NCBI RefSeq assembly: GCF_001999285.1
Contig: NZ_MLHN01000002.1
Location: forward strand, 1-64,000
Direction of reading: 5' to 3'
DNA: 64,000 bases
From: Rodentibacter genomosp. 1
GTDB taxonomy: Bacteria > Pseudomonadota > Gammaproteobacteria > Enterobacterales > Pasteurellaceae
In this document: positions 30,737-40,952 of the stretch, piece after piece
Position numbering within the stretch: position 1 is the first letter of the stretch
Layout of the letters: the number at the start of each line of letters is the position of its first letter
Notes under the pieces: generated by a model
Database searches by the model: none
What the model was told of the DNA's origin: nothing
What the model saw: only the letters and a program-made list of their open reading frames with translations
Translations under genes and position numbers: made by a program

Positions 30737-31573
30737 ATGTCTCATATTTACATTGGTACAGGCGGTTACGCTGATAGCGATCTCCTCGGCACGGTTTATC
30801 CTTTAGGCACGGCAAAAGAGGATTTTTTAACTCACTATTGCCGCCATTATGACACCGTAGAAATTAATAGTAGTTTTCACGCCCCAATCGGGGAAAAAGC
30901 ACTGAAAGGCATGCTGGAAAAATCTGATGGTAAATTGAAATTTTCAATTAAATTGCATCAAGATTTTAGCCACAATCGTACGGCAACAGGGGAAAATGCC
31001 AAACTATTTCTAAACGCTTTACAACCGCTGATTCAACAACAAGCACTTGGCACTTTATTTTTACAATTTCCTCATCGTTTTGAGAGAAACACCCCAAATC
31101 GCCGTTATTTAGCGGAATTGACCCAATGGTTTATGGATTATCCAATGGCAGTTGAATTCCGTCATCCTAGTTGGCATTGTGAGGCGGTATTTGAGGCATT
31201 TTGCCGGCAACCCCATTTAATTTGGGGAAATGTTGATTATCCACCCAATATCGGATTGCCGACCTTTCAATTAAAAATCAATCAAAGTACGGGTTATTTA
31301 CGCCTACATGGTCGTAATGCAAACTGGTGGCGTGAAAACTCAGCTCAGGCACGGCATAACTATCGTTATACCGAAGATGAACTTACCGAAATTGCAAATT
31401 TGATTGTTCAACAAAAAGAGCGGTTCGAAAAATTGTTTATTTATTTCCAAAATACTACGCAAAGTCATTCTTTTTATAATATTGTGATGCTCAAGAATTT
31501 ACTGATACCTTTTGGCTTTGAAATGAAAACCCAAGTTGATGAGATTCCTCATCAACAATGGGATTTGTTTTGA
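30737..31573 (+). CDS. DUF72 family protein (YecE-like)
   Basis: This 278-residue TIM-barrel-like protein is of the DUF72/YecE family: IYIGTGGYA, VEINSSFH, KFSIKLHQDFSH and AVEFRHPSW are conserved blocks. The biochemical role is unknown. It lies after qseC on the same strand but with about 110 bases between. It is convergent with the DUF1439 gene with 6 bases between stops. Confidence 0.88.
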   Translation: MSHIYIGTGGYADSDLLGTVYPLGTAKEDFLTHYCRHYDTVEINSSFHAPIGEKALKGMLEKSDGKLKFSIKLHQDFSHNRTATGENAKLFLNALQPLIQQQALGTLFLQFPHRFERNTPNRRYLAELTQWFMDYPMAVEFRHPSWHCEAVFEAFCRQPHLIWGNVDYPPNIGLPTFQLKINQSTGYLRLHGRNANWWRENSAQARHNYRYTEDELTEIANLIVQQKERFEKLFIYFQNTTQSHSFYNIVMLKNLLIPFGFEMKTQVDEIPHQQWDLF

Positions 31574-31579
31574 AAAGTT

Positions 31580-32140
31580 TTATAGGATATTGGTCTCAAG
31601 TTCCAAAACACCCGGCTCAATTTTAATTCCCTTGGCAAATTTTTTGATTAAAACATCCCGAATATTAGTTTCATCAAGGGTATAAATTGGGATGGAAGAA
31701 AGTAATGCGGAAATACTTTCACTTAAAAATGGCATAGCGATTTGTAATTGTTCCATATATTCATTAGGTTCACCAGACCAACGTAGGATTCGTAAATTTC
31801 GTAGATAAACTGCGCCTTTTTCCGGTTCATAGTAGGGTATCGTATCAAATGTCAGATTTAATTTAGCCGGAAATTGTTTATTTCCCAGTTTGAATAATCC
31901 TTCGGCTGTGCCGTTTATTTCAACACGTTTTTCGATGTCTCGTCCGATTTTAGTTGTGAGATCTTTTAACTGATAATCAAGTGAAAATAATCCTGGAAAA
32001 CTGAATTTATCCGCGATTGAACTTTTTTCAGCAAGATATTGATTAACTTGATCTTCGCTAATTTTAAAAGGAGAAGCCTGTGTAGTTGATAAAATGGAAA
32101 GTCCCAATAATAACGTTAAACAAGTGGTAAGATTTTTCAT
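31580..32140 (-). CDS. DUF1439 periplasmic protein (YceB-like)
   Basis: This 186-residue exported protein has a signal peptide ending LSTTQA-SP and a DUF1439 domain (ISEDQVNQYLAEK at the N-terminus). E. coli YceB is a lipoprotein, but there is no lipobox Cys here, so this should be soluble in the periplasm. The start at 32140 (MKNLTTCLTL) has AGGTG upstream; a longer frame would bury the signal. The family has a tubular lipid-binding-like fold, and its function is not settled. Confidence 0.85.
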   Translation of the reverse strand: MKNLTTCLTLLLGLSILSTTQASPFKISEDQVNQYLAEKSSIADKFSFPGLFSLDYQLKDLTTKIGRDIEKRVEINGTAEGLFKLGNKQFPAKLNLTFDTIPYYEPEKGAVYLRNLRILRWSGEPNEYMEQLQIAMPFLSESISALLSSIPIYTLDETNIRDVLIKKFAKGIKIEPGVLELETNIL

Positions 32141-32336
32141 AAAACACCTGTAAATTGAAAGGATTTGAACAAAAGTGTAAAACTTGAGGTCTTTACATCG
32201 TGGCACTATACCATAGAATAAATCACTTGGCGTGAGGTTAGGATGAATTCCGGCATAAATGCCGAATTTTATGCAAATATAAAAAATCTTGTTGGAATTT
32301 ACCGTTTGTTTGAACTGTTATATTAAAGGAAAAATA

Positions 32337-32471
32337 ATGAAAAGAATTTTCTTAGTTTTAATATTTTCTATCTTTGTTATTGCTTGCTCTGTTGGAGGAG
32401 GCATTGGTGTCGGTGGCGGTGGTAACGGTGTTGAAATGGGGATCGGACTTGGTACAGGGTTTGGTTTTTAA
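32337..32471 (+). CDS. Small glycine-rich lipoprotein (44 residues)
   Basis: MKRIFLVLIFSIFVIAC is a lipoprotein signal with a lipobox cysteine at residue 17. The remaining 27 residues are nearly half Gly (SVGGGIGVGGGGNG, then MGIGLGTGFGF). AAAGGAAAAATA precedes the ATG. Proteins of this size are often missed. It resembles short glycine-rich lipoproteins of Pasteurellaceae, but no function is known to me. Confidence 0.75.
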   Translation: MKRIFLVLIFSIFVIACSVGGGIGVGGGGNGVEMGIGLGTGFGF

Positions 32472-32523
32472 TATTAAAGTGCGGTTAATATTTTAGGATT
32501 TTTGAAGATTTGTAAGAAAATGC

Positions 32524-32551
32524 TTGATCTTTCAAGATAGCTCACTATAAT
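32524..32551 (+). promoter_or_regulatory. Promoter of initiator tRNA
   Basis: TTGATC (32524) and TATAAT (32546) are separated by 16 bases. The tRNA begins 18 bases after the -10, with a GC-rich stretch between. Confidence 0.8.
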
Positions 32552-32568
32552 ACGCCACATCTTTCGGA

Positions 32569-32645
32569 CGCGGGGTGGAGCAGCTTGGTAGCTCGTCGGG
32601 CTCATAACCCGAAGGCCGTCGGTTCAAATCCGGCCCCCGCAACCA
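32569..32645 (+). tRNA. metY: Initiator tRNA-fMet (CAT)
   Basis: This 77-base tRNA has encoded CCA. The anticodon is CAT. The unpaired C1-A72 end and the three G-C pairs of the anticodon stem (TCGGGCTCATAACCCGA) mark it as the initiator. It heads the rimP-nusA-infB cluster, as metY does in E. coli. Confidence 0.98.
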
Positions 32646-32663
32646 ATAACAAGTTCAGTAAAA

Positions 32664-32688
32664 AGAACCCCAAATTTGGGGTTTTTTT
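32664..32688 (+). terminator. Terminator after initiator tRNA
   Basis: AACCCCAAA-TTTGGGGTT with seven T after it. A second hairpin follows at 32709. Confidence 0.9.
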
Positions 32689-32708
32689 GTACGAGAAATT
32701 TAAAAACT

Positions 32709-32741
32709 GGGCTTAGGTTCAATGAACCTAACCCTTTTTTT
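32709..32741 (+). terminator. Second terminator before rimP
   Basis: GGG-(C)-TTAGGTTCA pairs with TGAACCTAA-CCC, one C bulged, followed by T6-7. Tandem terminators suggest that rimP-nusA-infB mostly uses its own promoter. Confidence 0.8.
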
Positions 32742-32826
32742 ACGCCTAAAATTTAATGATGTAGTGTGCCTCGTTCACACATACCACAGTGACGGTGAAT
32801 TATCTCACCTGTAAATAGGAGTAGAA

Positions 32827-33282
32827 ATGGCTACATTAGAACAAAATTTAAAAGAGATGCTTGAAGGGGCAGTCGAAGACCTCGGCTGTGAGCTTTGGGG
32901 AATTGAATGTCAGCGTGCCGGTCGTTTTATGACGGTACGTTTATTTATTGATAAAGAAGGGGGCGTAACCGTTGATGATTGCGCAGATGTCAGTCGTCAA
33001 GTTAGTGCAATTTTGGATGTCGAAGATCCAATCACAGATAAATACAATCTTGAGGTGTCTTCACCCGGCTTAGATCGTCCCTTGTTTACTTTGGAACAAT
33101 ATGAACGCTATATCAGTCAAGATATTGCAATCCACTTGCGTATTCCTGTGATGGATCGCCGAAAATGGCAAGGTAAATTGGAACGAATTGAAAATGATAT
33201 GTTGATATTGACTGTTGATGGTCAAGAGCAGGTTTTTGTATTTGGTAACATTCAAAAAGCGAATGTTGTTTCAAAATTCTAA
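32827..33282 (+). CDS. rimP: Ribosome maturation factor RimP
   Basis: This 151-residue protein is needed for 30S subunit assembly. It is collinear with RimP: an N-terminal alpha/beta domain ([21 protein letters not shown]), the conserved [11 protein letters not shown], and a C-terminal SH3-like domain. AATAGGAGTAGA precedes the ATG. It is the first gene of the rimP-nusA-infB operon, 18 bases before nusA. Confidence 0.96.
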   Translation: MATLEQNLKEMLEGAVEDLGCELWGIECQRAGRFMTVRLFIDKEGGVTVDDCADVSRQVSAILDVEDPITDKYNLEVSSPGLDRPLFTLEQYERYISQDIAIHLRIPVMDRRKWQGKLERIENDMLILTVDGQEQVFVFGNIQKANVVSKF

Positions 33283-33300
33283 AAAGGAGGAAAATAAAAA

Positions 33301-34788
33301 ATGAGTAAAGAAATTTTATTAGCAGCGGAGGCGGTTTCTAATGAAAAATTACTACCACGTGAGAAAATTTTTGAAGCTTTAGAAAGTGCATTAGCTCTTT
33401 CAACGAAGAAAAAATATGAATATGAAACGGATATTCGTGTTTCAATTAATCCAAAGACAGGGGAATTTGATACTTTCCGCCGTTGGTTAGTGGTGGATGA
33501 AGTTAAAGTACCAACAAAAGAAATGACTTTAGAAGCGGCACAGTTTGATGATCCAAATATTCAATTAGGGGACTATGTCGAAGATCAAATTGAATCCATC
33601 ATTTTTGACCGCATTGCGATGCAAACAGCACGTCAAGTGATTAGTGCCAAGATCCGAGAAGCTGAGCGGGCAAAAGTGATTGAACAGTTCCGTTCCGAGG
33701 AAGGAAAAATTGTGACCGGTACGGTGAAGAAAGTCAGTCGCGATAACATTATTTTAGATTTAGGTCATAAAGCAGAAGCGGTAATGGCTCGTGAAGATAT
33801 GCTTCCTCGTGAAAATTTCCGACCGGGCGATCGAGTTCGTGGTGTGCTTTATAAAGTCATTCCGGAAAATAAAACATCACAATTGTTTGTAACACGTGCA
33901 AAACCGGAAATGCTTGTGGAATTATTCCGTATTGAAGTACCGGAAATTGGTGAGGAAATGATCGAAATTCGTGGGGCAGCACGTGATCCGGGTTCTCGAG
34001 CAAAAATTGCCGTGAAATCCAATGATAAACGTATTGATCCTGTTGGAGCCTGCGTTGGTATGCGTGGCGCTCGAGTTCAAGCGATTACCAATGAATTAGG
34101 CGGTGAACGTGTTGATATTGTGCTTTGGGATGACAATCCGGCTCAATTTGTGATTAATGCGATGGCACCGGCGGATGTTACGTCAATTATTGTAGATGAA
34201 GATAATCATTCAATGGATATAGCGGTAGATGAAGCAAACCTTGCACAAGCAATAGGGCGTAATGGCCAAAATGTTCGTTTAGCTACCCAATTGACCGGTT
34301 GGTCACTCAATGTTATGAGTAGTGATGAACTTAATGCAAAACATCAAGCAGAAGATAATAAGGCCTTGAATTTATTTATGAATACCTTGGAACTTGATGA
34401 GGAATTTGCACAAATCCTTGTAGAAGAAGGGTTTACCAACTTAGAAGAAATTGCTTATGTACCGGTGAGTGAATTAACCGCTATTGATGGCTTAGAAGAC
34501 GAAGATCTTATTGAAGAACTTCAAACCCGAGCAAAAAATGCGATTACAGCCGCAGCAGTCGCTGAGGAAGAAGCATTGAAAAAAGCGAATATTGAAGAAG
34601 CGCTACTCAACTTAGAGGGAATGAACCGCCACATCGCATTTAAGCTAGCGGAAAAACACATTACGACCCTTGAAGAGCTCGCTGAGCAAGGGGTTGATGA
34701 TTTAGCGGATATTGAAGAGTTAACTTCTGAACAAGCTGCAGATTTGATCATGGCTGCACGTAATATTTGTTGGTTCAGCGAAGAGTAA
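33301..34788 (+). CDS. nusA: Transcription termination/antitermination factor NusA
   Basis: This 495-residue protein has the NusA order: N-terminal RNA polymerase-binding domain (1-125), S1 domain ([16 protein letters not shown]), two KH domains ([17 protein letters not shown] and [12 protein letters not shown]) and two acidic C-terminal repeats. A very strong AAAAGGAGG precedes it. It is followed by infB after 12 bases. Confidence 0.97.
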   Translation: MSKEILLAAEAVSNEKLLPREKIFEALESALALSTKKKYEYETDIRVSINPKTGEFDTFRRWLVVDEVKVPTKEMTLEAAQFDDPNIQLGDYVEDQIESIIFDRIAMQTARQVISAKIREAERAKVIEQFRSEEGKIVTGTVKKVSRDNIILDLGHKAEAVMAREDMLPRENFRPGDRVRGVLYKVIPENKTSQLFVTRAKPEMLVELFRIEVPEIGEEMIEIRGAARDPGSRAKIAVKSNDKRIDPVGACVGMRGARVQAITNELGGERVDIVLWDDNPAQFVINAMAPADVTSIIVDEDNHSMDIAVDEANLAQAIGRNGQNVRLATQLTGWSLNVMSSDELNAKHQAEDNKALNLFMNTLELDEEFAQILVEEGFTNLEEIAYVPVSELTAIDGLEDEDLIEELQTRAKNAITAAAVAEEEALKKANIEEALLNLEGMNRHIAFKLAEKHITTLEELAEQGVDDLADIEELTSEQAADLIMAARNICWFSEE

Positions 34789-34800
34789 GGAGAATTAATC

Positions 34801-37314
34801 ATGACAGATGAAGTAAAAAAATCGGATAGTGAAGCACCGAAAAAATTAAGTATTCAACGCAGAACGAAAACAACAGTGAGTGGAACAACTACCACGGGTA
34901 AGAGTAAGGCTGTTCAAGTAGAAGTGCGTAAAAAAAGAACGGTAAAAACCGATGCGGCACAAAAAGCGGAAGAAGCCGCAAAATTAAAAGCTCAGCAAGA
35001 ATTAGAGGCTAAAAAAGCAGCAGAAAAGAAAGCCGCAGAAGAAAAAGCACGCTTAGAAGCGGAAAAAGCGAAAGCCGAGAAAGAAAAAACGGCAAATGCA
35101 GCCCAAAGTGCGGTCGATTCCAAACCTAAATCTGTAGATGTGGAAAAAGAAAAACGTAAAGCGGAAGAAGCCGAACTTCGCCGTAAAGCGGAAGAAGTTG
35201 CCCGTCAAAAAGCAGAAGAGCAAGCCCGTAAAGCGGCGGAAGAAGCAAAACGTTATGCTGAGATAGATGATGAGGATCACGAATCATCTTCAGAAGATTA
35301 TTCTGACTATAATTTAAGCTCTAAATATGCCCTTGAAGCGGAAGATGAAGAAGAACGCCGTAATGAAAGCCGTGGCCGTGGAAAAAATAAAGTCGCAAAA
35401 GCGAAAAAAGGCGGTCGTGATGATGATAATAGCAAGAATAGTCGAAATGAGCGTGAATCTAACCGTAAAAACCAAAAAGAGGGTAAATTCGGTAAAGGTA
35501 AAAATGCTAAGAAAGGGGCTGCATTACAGCAGGCTTTCACAAAACCGGTTCAAGTTGCTAAAGCCGATGTGGTGATTGGTGAAACCATTACCGTTGCAGA
35601 ACTTGCCAATAAAATGGCAGTTAAAGCGACTGAAATCATCAAAATGATGATGAAAATGGGCGAAATGGTGACAATTAACCAAGTGCTTGATCAAGAAACT
35701 GCACAATTAGTGGCGGAAGAACTGGGGCACAAAGTGATTCTTCGCAATGAAAATGAACTTGAAGAGGCGGTACTTGGCGATCGTGATGTGAATGCGGAAA
35801 AAGTCACCCGTGCACCGGTAGTCACGATTATGGGTCACGTTGACCATGGTAAAACATCCTTACTTGACTATATTCGTAAAGCGAAAGTTGCCGCCGGAGA
35901 AGCGGGGGGAATTACCCAACACATTGGTGCGTACCATGTAGAAATGGATGATGGCAAGATGATTACTTTCCTTGATACACCGGGACACGCCGCCTTTACC
36001 TCTATGCGTGCTCGTGGTGCGAAAGCAACGGATATTGTGGTTCTTGTGGTGGCCGCTGATGATGGGGTGATGCCTCAAACCATTGAAGCGATTCAACACG
36101 CAAAAGCCGCAGGTGCGCCATTAGTGGTTGCGGTAAACAAAATTGATAAACCGGAAGCCAATCCTGATCGTGTTGAGCAAGAATTGCTCCAGTATGAAGT
36201 GATTTCAGAAAAATTCGGTGGCGAAGTTCAATTTGTGCCGGTTTCTGCAAAACAGGGACTTGGTATTGATGAGTTACTTGATGCGATTCTTCTTCAATCC
36301 GAAGTGCTTGAATTAACCGCTGTGAAAGAAGGCATGGCAAGTGGTGTAGTGATTGAATCTTACCTTGATAAAGGCCGTGGCCCTGTGGCAACAATCTTAG
36401 TTCAATCCGGGACTTTACGTAAAGGCGACATCGTACTTTGTGGTTTCGAGTATGGTCGTGTAAGAGCGATGCGTGATGAAAATGGTAAAGAAATTGACGA
36501 AGCCGGCCCATCTATTCCGGTAGAAGTGCTTGGGCTTTCCGGTGTGCCGGCGGCAGGTGATGAAGCAACAGTCGTGCGTGATGAGAAAAAAGCGCGTGAG
36601 GTAGCATTATATCGCCAAGGTAAATTCCGTGAAGTCAAACTTGCCCGTCAGCAAAAAGCGAAACTTGAGAATATGTTTAGCAATATGACGGAAGGTGATG
36701 TAGCAGAATTAAACGTGATCGTCAAAGCAGACGTGCAGGGTTCTGTGGAAGCGATTGTTCAAGCCTTACACGAACTTTCAACGGACGAAGTAAAAGTGAA
36801 AGTAGTCGGTTCGGGCGTAGGCGGTATTACAGAAACCGATGCGACATTAGCCGCAGCGTCCAATGCGATTATGGTTGGTTTCAACGTTCGTGCTGATGCT
36901 TCGGCCCGTCGTGTGATTGAAAGTGAAAATATTGATTTACGTTATTATTCAATCATTTATGAACTGCTTAACGAAATCAAAGCGGCAATGAGCGGTATGT
37001 TACAGCCTGAATTCAAACAAGAAATCATCGGCTTGGCAGAAGTGCGTGATGTGTTCCGTCATCCGAAGTTCGGTGCGATTGCCGGTTGTATGGTGACAGA
37101 AGGGATTGTTAAGCGTAATAACCCAATCCGTGTGTTACGTGACAACGTCGTGATTTTTGAAGGCGAATTGGAATCCCTCCGTCGTTTCAAAGATGACGTG
37201 GCAGAAGTGCGTAGCAATATGGAGTGTGGTATCGGTGTGAAAAACTACAACGATGTTAAAGTGGGCGACCAAATCGAGGTATTCGAAGTGGTGGAGGTTA
37301 AACGTTCAATTTAA
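34801..37314 (+). CDS. infB: Translation initiation factor IF-2
   Basis: This 837-residue GTPase brings initiator tRNA to the ribosome. A long Lys/Glu/Ala-rich coiled stretch (about 40-165) precedes the IF2 N-terminal domain. The GTPase motifs are GHVDHGKTS (G1), DTPGH (G3) and NKID (G4), followed by domains II-IV. It is the last gene of the conserved operon here. rbfA, its usual follower, is 8.8 kb away. Confidence 0.98.
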   Translation: MTDEVKKSDSEAPKKLSIQRRTKTTVSGTTTTGKSKAVQVEVRKKRTVKTDAAQKAEEAAKLKAQQELEAKKAAEKKAAEEKARLEAEKAKAEKEKTANAAQSAVDSKPKSVDVEKEKRKAEEAELRRKAEEVARQKAEEQARKAAEEAKRYAEIDDEDHESSSEDYSDYNLSSKYALEAEDEEERRNESRGRGKNKVAKAKKGGRDDDNSKNSRNERESNRKNQKEGKFGKGKNAKKGAALQQAFTKPVQVAKADVVIGETITVAELANKMAVKATEIIKMMMKMGEMVTINQVLDQETAQLVAEELGHKVILRNENELEEAVLGDRDVNAEKVTRAPVVTIMGHVDHGKTSLLDYIRKAKVAAGEAGGITQHIGAYHVEMDDGKMITFLDTPGHAAFTSMRARGAKATDIVVLVVAADDGVMPQTIEAIQHAKAAGAPLVVAVNKIDKPEANPDRVEQELLQYEVISEKFGGEVQFVPVSAKQGLGIDELLDAILLQSEVLELTAVKEGMASGVVIESYLDKGRGPVATILVQSGTLRKGDIVLCGFEYGRVRAMRDENGKEIDEAGPSIPVEVLGLSGVPAAGDEATVVRDEKKAREVALYRQGKFREVKLARQQKAKLENMFSNMTEGDVAELNVIVKADVQGSVEAIVQALHELSTDEVKVKVVGSGVGGITETDATLAAASNAIMVGFNVRADASARRVIESENIDLRYYSIIYELLNEIKAAMSGMLQPEFKQEIIGLAEVRDVFRHPKFGAIAGCMVTEGIVKRNNPIRVLRDNVVIFEGELESLRRFKDDVAEVRSNMECGIGVKNYNDVKVGDQIEVFEVVEVKRSI

Positions 37315-37486
37315 TTATTAAGTTGTAACCTGTCGAAATGTTAAAAGTTGCGGTGAGATTCTCCTAGATTTTAAAAACACTAGAAAATTTGACCGCACTT
37401 TTTTATATCGAGTTTAGTTGTCGCTATATTTGTATAGCCTGTTCATATTCAAAAATGTAAAAGCAGTTATCTTTTGGAGTATTAAA

Positions 37487-37897
37487 ATGCTGGATTATTT
37501 AGCATTATTTTTTCTATTATTTGCAAGTATTGTTATTTTTTATGCAGTCATTGCCATTCACGATATCCCCTATGAAATAGCCAAAAAACGGAATCATCCC
37601 CACCTAGAGGCGATTCATTATGCCGGATGGGTGAGTTTATTTACCCTACACGTAATTTGGCCTTTCCTTTGGATTTGGGCAACCTTATGGCATAAGGAAA
37701 ACGGCTGGGGAAATGGCAATCGTCAAAAAGAACAGGCACTTTTTTCAAGCGTAGAACATATCACGCAACAGTTCCCTGAATTGGAAAAGCAAAATCTAAA
37801 ATTAGAAGTGGAATTGGCAACATTACGTCAAGAATTGAATATTTTGACACAAAAATTAAACCAATTAGAAAATAAGCAAAATAAAACCGAGGTGTAG
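37487..37897 (+). CDS. DUF3302 inner-membrane protein (YiaW/YibI-like)
   Basis: This 136-residue protein has two membrane helices (about 4-24 and 45-68) and a C-terminal coiled coil (about 85-132). IHDIPYEIAKKRNHPH and AGWVSLFTLHVIWPFLWIWA are nearly identical to E. coli YiaW. It pairs with a HlyD-like gene 3 bases downstream, as yiaW-yiaV and yibI-yibH do. The ATG at 37487 after TTGGAGTATTAAA is chosen over upstream codons. The role is unknown, perhaps envelope maintenance. Confidence 0.9.
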   Translation: MLDYLALFFLLFASIVIFYAVIAIHDIPYEIAKKRNHPHLEAIHYAGWVSLFTLHVIWPFLWIWATLWHKENGWGNGNRQKEQALFSSVEHITQQFPELEKQNLKLEVELATLRQELNILTQKLNQLENKQNKTEV

Positions 37898-37900
37898 GTT

Positions 37901-39034
37901 ATGGAGTTAATGATTTTAATTATTTATGCTTCGCTTTGTGTGGGAATTTTTAAACTCTTTAAAATTCCTTTAAACAAATGGTCGGTTCCAACGGCTATTT
38001 TAGGTGGAGTAGTATTGCTGGTTTCAATGTTATTATTTATGAATTATAACCATCCACATACCAAATTAGCGACACAATATTATGTTTCCACACCCATTGT
38101 GCCACAGGTTCGTGGTCGTGTGATTGAAGTCAATCAATTTACACCGAACCAACGGATCAAAAAAGGTGAGGTGCTATTTCGTATTGATCCTACACCTTAT
38201 CAAGCCGATGTCGATGCGAAAAAAGCGGAACTGGCGAGTGCAATTCAAACGGCAACAACATTGCAACTTGATGTGAATGCCGCTAAAGCCCGCTTAGAAG
38301 AAGCAAAATTGACGATGTACCAAAAACAAAAAGAAGCAGAACGTTACAAAAAACTCGTGGTGACACAAGGAGTGAGCCACCTAGAGGCGGAAATTAAAAT
38401 CCGCGAAGCCTTGAGTGCAAAAGCGACCTATGAAACCCGCATTGCCGAGCTTGAAAAAGCAGAGAAATTGCTAGATTCTAACATTAAGGGGGAAAATACC
38501 ACCGTTGCAGCCAAACGTGCCGCCCTTGAACGTGCTGAATTCGATTTGGAATCAACGATTGTGCGTGCACCGTCTGACGGTTATATTTCACAGCAATTTT
38601 TACAAGAAGGTATGATGGCAGGACGTTTAGCTATTCGCCCGGTGATGACCTTTATTGGTGAACAAAAACGTCAGTTTGTTGCAGCATTTCGTCAAAATTC
38701 TCTATTACGTTTAAAAGCCGGTGATGAGGCAGAATTAGCCTTTCCTGCTATTCCTGGAAAAGTTTTCTCTGCCAAAGTGAAAGCAATTTTACCGGCTATC
38801 GGTGAAAGTGAAGTACAAGCAAACGGCACAACATATACCCGTAAATTCATTGATGAACAAGCCATGCCTCTTGTATTACTTGAACTCACTGAAGAGATGG
38901 AGGAATATCAACTTCCTTTTGGTGCAACCGCAGAAGCGGCAGTTTACACCGAACACGCTCACCATCTCGCTATGATGCGTAAAATTTTATTGAGAATGAA
39001 TAGTTGGAAAAATTACCTCTATTTGGATCACTAA
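37901..39034 (+). CDS. HlyD-family membrane fusion protein (YiaV/YibH-like)
   Basis: This 377-residue protein has two N-terminal membrane helices, then the biotinyl-lipoyl-like VRGRVIEVNQFTPNQRIKKGE block, a long helical hairpin (about 105-200) and the beta-barrel with FRIDPTPYQADV. It is built like adaptor proteins of efflux pumps, but no pump gene lies next to it. It follows the DUF3302 gene by 3 bases and ends at a terminator. Confidence 0.9.
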   Translation: MELMILIIYASLCVGIFKLFKIPLNKWSVPTAILGGVVLLVSMLLFMNYNHPHTKLATQYYVSTPIVPQVRGRVIEVNQFTPNQRIKKGEVLFRIDPTPYQADVDAKKAELASAIQTATTLQLDVNAAKARLEEAKLTMYQKQKEAERYKKLVVTQGVSHLEAEIKIREALSAKATYETRIAELEKAEKLLDSNIKGENTTVAAKRAALERAEFDLESTIVRAPSDGYISQQFLQEGMMAGRLAIRPVMTFIGEQKRQFVAAFRQNSLLRLKAGDEAELAFPAIPGKVFSAKVKAILPAIGESEVQANGTTYTRKFIDEQAMPLVLLELTEEMEEYQLPFGATAEAAVYTEHAHHLAMMRKILLRMNSWKNYLYLDH

Positions 39035-39061
39035 AATAGATAAATATTCTGCTGAATACTA

Positions 39062-39100
39062 AAAACGGTTCTATTCTCTATGGGATAGAATCGTTTTATT
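39062..39100 (+). terminator. Terminator of the yiaWV-like pair
   Basis: AAAACGGTTCTAT and ATAGAATCGTTTT form a 13-bp stem with one G-U and a 10-base loop, followed by ATTTC. Confidence 0.8.
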
Positions 39101-39260
39101 TCATCTAAATTTAGAATTTGTTATACCTAGGCAAGCTCTTGTTATTTTGGTATCTTAGCCCGAATATGTTTAGTTGCTTGTTAAAATTCTGGCTCAGAAA
39201 TGAGTCTGATAGCTTTAAAAGATACATTGATATTAATTTGTAATAAGGTAGTAAATTTTT

Positions 39261-40754
39261 ATGGATAATCTATTAAATAAGTGTAGTCGTGCGAGTGCCA
39301 TACCTTCATTATTATGTGATTTTTACAAAACCTCTCACCGAATAATGTATCCTGAAGGTTCACAAATTCTTTATAGTACATTTACACCCCGTAGCAACAA
39401 ACATGCCCCTTATTTAATAAGAGTAGTCTCCTTTGGTTTCCAAGCATTTATTACTAAATATTTAATTCATTATTTTAATGACAACTTCTTTTCTCGGGAT
39501 AAAGATGAAATTGTTTCCGAATATTCAGATTTTATTAAAAAAACGTTGCAGTTAGATGATAAAGGGGAACACATTAAACAACTACACGAACTAGGTTACT
39601 TACCCATTCGGATTAAAGCCATTCCTGAAGGAAAAACCGTAGCAATTAAAGTTCCCGTGATGACGATTGAGAATACCCATCCCGATTTCTTTTGGCTGAC
39701 AAACTATTTAGAAACACTTATTAATGTATCCCTTTGGCAGCCGATGACCTCAGCTTCCATTGCTTTTGCCTGTCGAACACTATTAGCTAAGTTTGCAAAT
39801 GAAACCTGTGATAACCAAGATCACGTGCCATTTCAATCTCACGATTTTTCAATGAGAGGTATGAGTTCTTTAGAATCGGCGGAAACTTCGGGGGCGGCTC
39901 ATTTAACCTCTTTTTTAGGTACAGATACGATTCCGGCGATCGCTTTCATTGAAGCCTACTATGGCTCTAAGGATTTAATTGGCACTTCAATACCGGCTTC
40001 AGAACACTCAGTGATGAGCTCACATGGTATTGATGAATTGCCTACATTTCGTTATTTAATGGCAAAATTCCCGAATAGTATGTTGTCAATTGTGTCGGAT
40101 ACCACTGATTTTTGGCATAACATTACGATTAATTTACCTTTATTGAAGCAGGAAATTATGACAAGACCTGAAAATGCCCGTTTAGTTATTCGGCCTGATA
40201 GCGGTGATTTTTTTGCGATTATTTGTGGCGATCCTACGGCAAATACTGAACATGAACGTAAAGGGCTGATTGAGTGCTTATGGGATATTTTTGGTGGCAC
40301 AGTTAATCAGAAAGGTTATAAAGTTCTTGATCCCCATATTGGTGCTATTTATGGCGATGGCGTAACTTATGAAAAAATGGTGAAGATTTTAGAGGGGCTA
40401 AAAACCAAAGGCTTTGCCTCAAGTAATATTGTGTTTGGTGTTGGTGCACAAACTTATCAGCGTAATACACGTGATACATTAGGATTTGCTATTAAAGCCA
40501 CCTCTATCACGATTAATGGTGAAGAAAAAGCGATCTTTAAAAACCCTAAAACCGATAAAGGTCTAAAAAAATCCCAAAAAGGCCGGGTTAAAGTCCTTTC
40601 TTATGATACCTATCTTGATGGACTAACCGCAAAAGATGACTTTAGTGATGATTTATTAGAACTACTCTTTGAAGACGGCAAACTGCTACGTCGAACTGGT
40701 TTTGATCAAATTAGACAAAATTTATTTGCCGATTATAACCCACCATCAAATTAA
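39261..40754 (+). CDS. nadV: Nicotinamide phosphoribosyltransferase NadV
   Basis: This 497-residue enzyme converts nicotinamide and PRPP to NMN. It is very close to the NadV of Haemophilus ducreyi as I recall it (SRASAIPSLLCDFYKTSHRI, GFQAFITKYLIHYFNDNFFS, QSHDFSMRGMSSLE, VIRPDSGDFF). Possession of nadV frees Pasteurellaceae from the V-factor requirement. It lies in the infB-rbfA island with its own promoter region, and hairpin-forming sequence follows. In other species it is also found on plasmids. Confidence 0.96.
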   Translation: MDNLLNKCSRASAIPSLLCDFYKTSHRIMYPEGSQILYSTFTPRSNKHAPYLIRVVSFGFQAFITKYLIHYFNDNFFSRDKDEIVSEYSDFIKKTLQLDDKGEHIKQLHELGYLPIRIKAIPEGKTVAIKVPVMTIENTHPDFFWLTNYLETLINVSLWQPMTSASIAFACRTLLAKFANETCDNQDHVPFQSHDFSMRGMSSLESAETSGAAHLTSFLGTDTIPAIAFIEAYYGSKDLIGTSIPASEHSVMSSHGIDELPTFRYLMAKFPNSMLSIVSDTTDFWHNITINLPLLKQEIMTRPENARLVIRPDSGDFFAIICGDPTANTEHERKGLIECLWDIFGGTVNQKGYKVLDPHIGAIYGDGVTYEKMVKILEGLKTKGFASSNIVFGVGAQTYQRNTRDTLGFAIKATSITINGEEKAIFKNPKTDKGLKKSQKGRVKVLSYDTYLDGLTAKDDFSDDLLELLFEDGKLLRRTGFDQIRQNLFADYNPPSN

Positions 40755-40784
40755 TAAGTTGCTTTTAGGGTATTATAACCAAAA

Positions 40785-40815
40785 GAGCGGTTAACTATTA
40801 TCACGTTTACCGCTC
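40785..40815 (+). terminator. Weak hairpin after nadV
   Basis: GAGCGGTTAAC and GTTTACCGCTC form an 11-bp stem with one mismatch. The T-tract is weak. The arms carry the GAGCGGT variant of the uptake core. Confidence 0.5.
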
Positions 40816-40906
40816 CTTTACCTAACCTCTGACTCGGGCTACCTTTCTTTCATAAAATAAAAAAATTTTTCTCACGACACAACCTGTCGCAGTGCATTAT
40901 GAGAAA

Positions 40907-40939
40907 TGCTTTATACTCCGGTGTGATTTAATTATCACA
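40907..40939 (+). promoter_or_regulatory. Promoter and palindromic site of the LRV/AAA operon
   Basis: TGCTTTATACT gives a -10-like TATACT at 40912 with no clear -35. Just downstream TGTGAT-TTAATT-ATCACA (40922-40939) is an inverted repeat with 6-bp arms, directly before the GAGGAG ribosome site and ATG 40953. A protein bound there would block transcription or translation. The arms resemble CRP half-sites, but the spacing (8 bases between TGTGA and TCACA) is two bases too long for CRP. Confidence 0.5.
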
Positions 40940-40952
40940 GAGGAGAAAATCT

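Noticed and set aside
35053-36638. Long antisense frames within infB
   Set aside because: They result from the biased Lys/Glu/Ala codons of infB; no start sites or protein-like motifs.
40922-40939. CRP site before the LRV/AAA operon
   Set aside because: TGTGA and TCACA halves are 8 bases apart instead of 6, so it is kept only as a palindrome of unknown ligand.
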